Positions 33,201 through 33,623 of a stretch of 33,623 nucleotides of DNA are shown here, in pieces. Positions within the stretch are counted from its first letter, which is position 1. Each line of letters begins with the position of its first letter. This DNA comes from Pseudonocardia hydrocarbonoxydans (GTDB taxonomy: Bacteria > Actinomycetota > Actinomycetes > Mycobacteriales > Pseudonocardiaceae). The notes below the pieces were generated by a model. That model was not told the origin of the DNA. It made no database searches and worked only from the letters and a program-made list of their open reading frames with translations. The stretch is taken from the NCBI RefSeq assembly GCF_006539565.1, contig NZ_BJNG01000052.1, forward strand, positions 1 through 33,623. The letters are read 5' to 3'. The translations under genes were made by a program, and so were the position numbers.

Positions 33201-33610
33201 ATCAGTGCCTTGGTGCCGGTCACGCCCTCGCGGCGGGCACGCAGGACATGGTCGAGGATCGGTTGAAGAAAGGCCTCCGTCTTGCCCGATCCGGTACCGG
33301 TGGTGACCAGCGTCGGCTGCGGGCGACGGTCACCCACAGATGACAGCCGGGCGAACGCGGCGGCCTGATGGCCGTACGGCGGGGGCCCCTCGTACCACTC
33401 CAGCGCATCGCGCCAACCGTCGTCCGCCGGGCGGAACGGCAGCCGCAGCCGCACGTACGGCCCCTTGAACATGCCCGACTCGGAATCGGCCAGAAACCGG
33501 TCCAGCGCATCGCGCGCATCGGTGTCGGTGAGCGCGAACGTCGTGGTCAGGTAGTCGACCAGGCTGTGCCGGATGGCCGCCGCCTGGATGGTGGGCAGCA
33601 GCTCACTCAC
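27287..33610 (-). CDS. Giant DEAD/DEAH helicase with DUF1998 and C-terminal nuclease-like domain (DruE-like)
   Basis: 2107 residues. The SF2 core has GHQAAAFARL, Walker A GTGSGKT at 105-111, ALILYPMNALANDQ, motif II DEFH at 234-237 and VATSATLGD. A long insertion with Cys pairs (YCRHCG, TCPACG, VCGTCR) precedes the second RecA domain (ATPTLEMGIDIGDL, LQRIGRAGR near 1080). The DUF1998 region (about 1560-1690) has LLHDAVPGGTGYLVGL and the Cys cluster CECRNEARQACHRCLLPF. Near 1750-1820 is a Vsr/DUF559-like PD-(D/E)XK segment: KPDFVLE, AIFVDGRAFHAS, DDAAKREILRDTGRIVL. This layout matches DruE of Druantia systems, distinct from the shorter MrfA repair helicases; DISARM DrmB carries DUF1998 but is a separate protein type. 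It starts with GTG at 33610 overlapping a possible upstream stop. First visible gene of the operon. Confidence 0.88.
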   Translation of the reverse strand: MSELLPTIQAAAIRHSLVDYLTTTFALTDTDARDALDRFLADSESGMFKGPYVRLRLPFRPADDGWRDALEWYEGPPPYGHQAAAFARLSSVGDRRPQPTLVTTGTGSGKTEAFLQPILDHVLRARREGVTGTKALILYPMNALANDQAQRLTGLITKHPALRAVTAAIYTGQEGPKRTMVTADGLITDRAIIQDTAPDILLTNYKMLDQLLLRDRDQEIWRQSATSLRYLVLDEFHTYDGAQGTDVAMLLRRLGMALKSHWPKHDATITQDDWTRPLGRMTPVATSATLGDKGDPDVMLEFAHTVFGERFADDGVITESRLSLDEWTDAAPAGWTPIDTSALDVAAGNAAVDSLGPDPVGETLARTVLGCLYDRIPDPADPEQLLALCRAHPLVAALARDSADAVGLGDLVVHVLGPTATAALAATGADSAWELFLSRVVAALGHVRALTGRAALSIEAHLWVRELTRIDRAADPTAQFRWGDDGPPTADDDADDVRPSFPAVYCRHCGRSGWGVGLAPVGASLATNDETIRRDHAGREGRFRPLLYAAAEAEAVYAGSKPGDGLAWFSVRSRELQPTPPGDDDADLRDGWLLPVLTSAGPDADEDARKDTCPACGQEDGIRFLGSAIATLLSVSLSTLFGSPQLAPREKKALVFTDSVQDAAHRAGFVQARSHTLTLRAVLREAVQDGPLALDQLVDEVIRLAGNEPFARYRLLAPDCADRESFTPFWTTATLRGVPQSVRSRVRKRLALDAALEFGLNARTGRTLELTGSVAVEVEAGQPAKMATAARTALAGFAQQTTIDGEPLDATLVGWVRGVLDRMRAQGAIEHPWFDTYRREDGNRWSITGGRPRQDGMPAFPRGRPAPGYPRVGGDGEPRDGLEPVTSSKSWYAQWTSRALDVSAHDGGRLARLLLERLAHDGVLTATTSQSNATVYAVPAAGVVVAPTTAEDLVGKRHLLVCGTCRAVVTGPPTTVAQLADAPCMLIRCRGRLAPAELPDNFYRRLYASPDMRRVVAREHTSLLDDETRLAYENGFKGADTSPQAPNVLVATPTLEMGIDIGDLSAVFLSSLPRTVAAYLQRIGRAGRLTGNALNLAYVTGRGEQLPKLGEPLSVINGEVRPPATYLQAEEILRRQYTAHLVDEFARDAQRPHPRTAPGALGSSGPGTFLGDLITHAETHADTHTARFCSTFDALPDTIVESLHSWLRTPDGPGTSDFARHLHAASSRWQHTVETLRHRVDAIEEVLPELVAKVSSPAATDDDKRALRSAETARRLTLGQLGHQRGEYWIGVLEEHGLLPNYTLLDDSVTLDVGLSWTDPDTSTFKTEHAQFQRGSAQAIREFAPGARFYARGWEITIDAVDLGVDQVAIRPWVFCPACGYAVDVAVDGVERTVPSCPRCGSTGIADTGQRVDVVALTHVTAEVRRDEVMISDRRDQRDNRVFQVVTAADVDPAQIARRWFVQDVGLGCTYVRAMDLRWINIGGPGHGSNRTIAGQEYSGALFRVCSGCGKLDTEAGRNLPHEHRPWCRYRTAAEEHTATVALSRTLRTQGLLLRLPNAVTIGDDFAVPSLAAAVLLGLREQLGGHPDHIRIEQVVDPTLGDGSGNHEAVLLHDAVPGGTGYLVGLADPTLLRDLLVTAWERVRDCECRNEARQACHRCLLPFVAPAQVRRVSRASAERHLRTLLGVGADGIATPWAITEEPPPEDPESHLEQRFRKLFVERLRILGAAVTEVPGALGNAVRATLPGQHRHWTLSPQVNLENSKPDFVLETNDTSVPAVAIFVDGRAFHASVAHNRLADDAAKREILRDTGRIVLAVTAADVQSAEQGNTSPPAWFAEAIVQQLISQPPFMATPAAYAGLQTGPIDWLIDWINAPSPTNIRTVARAVPMLLLPHATAATLPDDVRLEDAARSVLLGEALPGGGSRPVRVWRSGACALAVEPAGSVITAALVLDDRDGSLDSAHVGCWHEWLRLSNALALRDWPTVITTTNRVSAAVTTPPAPTPVEVTTDMPIEWAEAYGAALPGTERHLIVALARYGGLAPPEVGFEGPQGIPLDLSWPDLRIAVALSDMSEQDRIDLEAAGWRVVLPGPDAIATALADAVSHGES

Positions 33611-33623
33611 GAGCGCTCTGCCA
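33607..33623 (-). CDS. Possible 3' end of a further upstream operon gene (partial)
   Basis: The giant helicase starts with GTGA, and read one frame over this provides a TGA at 33609-33607 preceded by codons for Ala-Glu-Arg-Ser. No ribosome site stands before the GTG, which fits translational coupling to a gene whose last codons are here. Only four residues are visible, so nothing can be said about the product. It is a structural hint, not a recognised gene. Confidence 0.25.

Larger units (their letters stand above)
4935..33623. mobile_element. Integrative (conjugative or mobilizable) element, left end at tRNA-Lys, right end not seen
   Basis: The stretch holds, in order, a tyrosine integrase, an XRE regulator, an excisionase-like protein, a WhiB, a VirD4-type coupling ATPase, a DUF2637/SpdB-like membrane protein and a MobF relaxase. 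After these come an IS-disrupted DUF932 gene and a helicase operon as cargo. Integrase next to a tRNA plus Xis, relaxase and coupling protein is the established signature of an integrated mobile element. No FtsK/TraB-type translocase and no type IV secretion genes appear, so self-transfer is unproven. The extent to the right edge is inferred because no attR was recognised and the helicase operon continues past the edge. Confidence 0.75.

Noticed and set aside
22327..33610. Assignment of the operon as a DISARM system
   Set aside because: DUF1998 and a PLD-like domain occur in DISARM, but as separate DrmB and DrmC proteins together with DrmA and a methyltransferase; here the domains are fused to helicases and no methyltransferase is visible.
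1..33623. CRISPR arrays or rRNA genes
   Set aside because: No regularly spaced direct repeats and no rRNA-like sequence were seen.

Overview
The window is a high-GC actinobacterial chromosome segment, most likely from Pseudonocardiales. The taxonomic call is an inference from the strong G/C third-position bias, the frequent GTG starts, a WhiB regulator, a putative mycothiol-dependent enzyme and the style of the integrated element.

Positions 1-4861 look like host backbone. They hold the start of a very proline-rich protein running off the left edge, a diguanylate cyclase, a RibD_C/dihydrofolate reductase-family protein, a DusB-type tRNA-dihydrouridine synthase, a Cu/Zn-SOD-like lipoprotein and a DinB/maleylpyruvate isomerase-fold enzyme. 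A tRNA-Lys(TTT) gene at 4862-4934 ends this block.

The tRNA-Lys gene is the probable attachment site of an integrative element that fills the rest of the window. Directly downstream is a tyrosine integrase, then on the minus strand a creatininase-family enzyme and an XRE/TPR regulator. A rightward transfer operon follows (8472-18560). It encodes an excisionase-like protein, a small membrane protein, WhiB fused to a second HTH, an unknown protein, a VirD4/TraG-type coupling ATPase, two accessory proteins, a DUF2637/SpdB-like membrane protein, a small ORF and a MobF (TrwC/TraI) relaxase-helicase. Every start/stop junction in this ten-gene chain overlaps. No mating-pair-formation genes are visible.

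The cargo region starts after the relaxase. A DUF932 gene is cut by a 1736-bp IS1634-like element with 15-bp perfect inverted repeats and a 5-bp target duplication; removing the element and one target copy restores a 327-codon frame. To its right, on the minus strand, is a compact operon of three large nucleic-acid motor proteins. In transcription order these are a 2107-aa DEAD/DEAH helicase with DUF1998 and a C-terminal nuclease-like segment (DruE-like), a UvrD-type SF1 helicase with an N-terminal RelE/ParE-like domain, and a Upf1/SMUBP2-like SF1 helicase ending in a PLD-like domain that has lost its HKD His and Lys. Parts resemble Druantia (DruE) and Mokosh type II (helicase plus PLD), but I do not recognise the combination as a named system. 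It is the best candidate here for an undescribed anti-phage system. A GTGA overlap at the right edge suggests at least one more upstream gene in this operon beyond the window.
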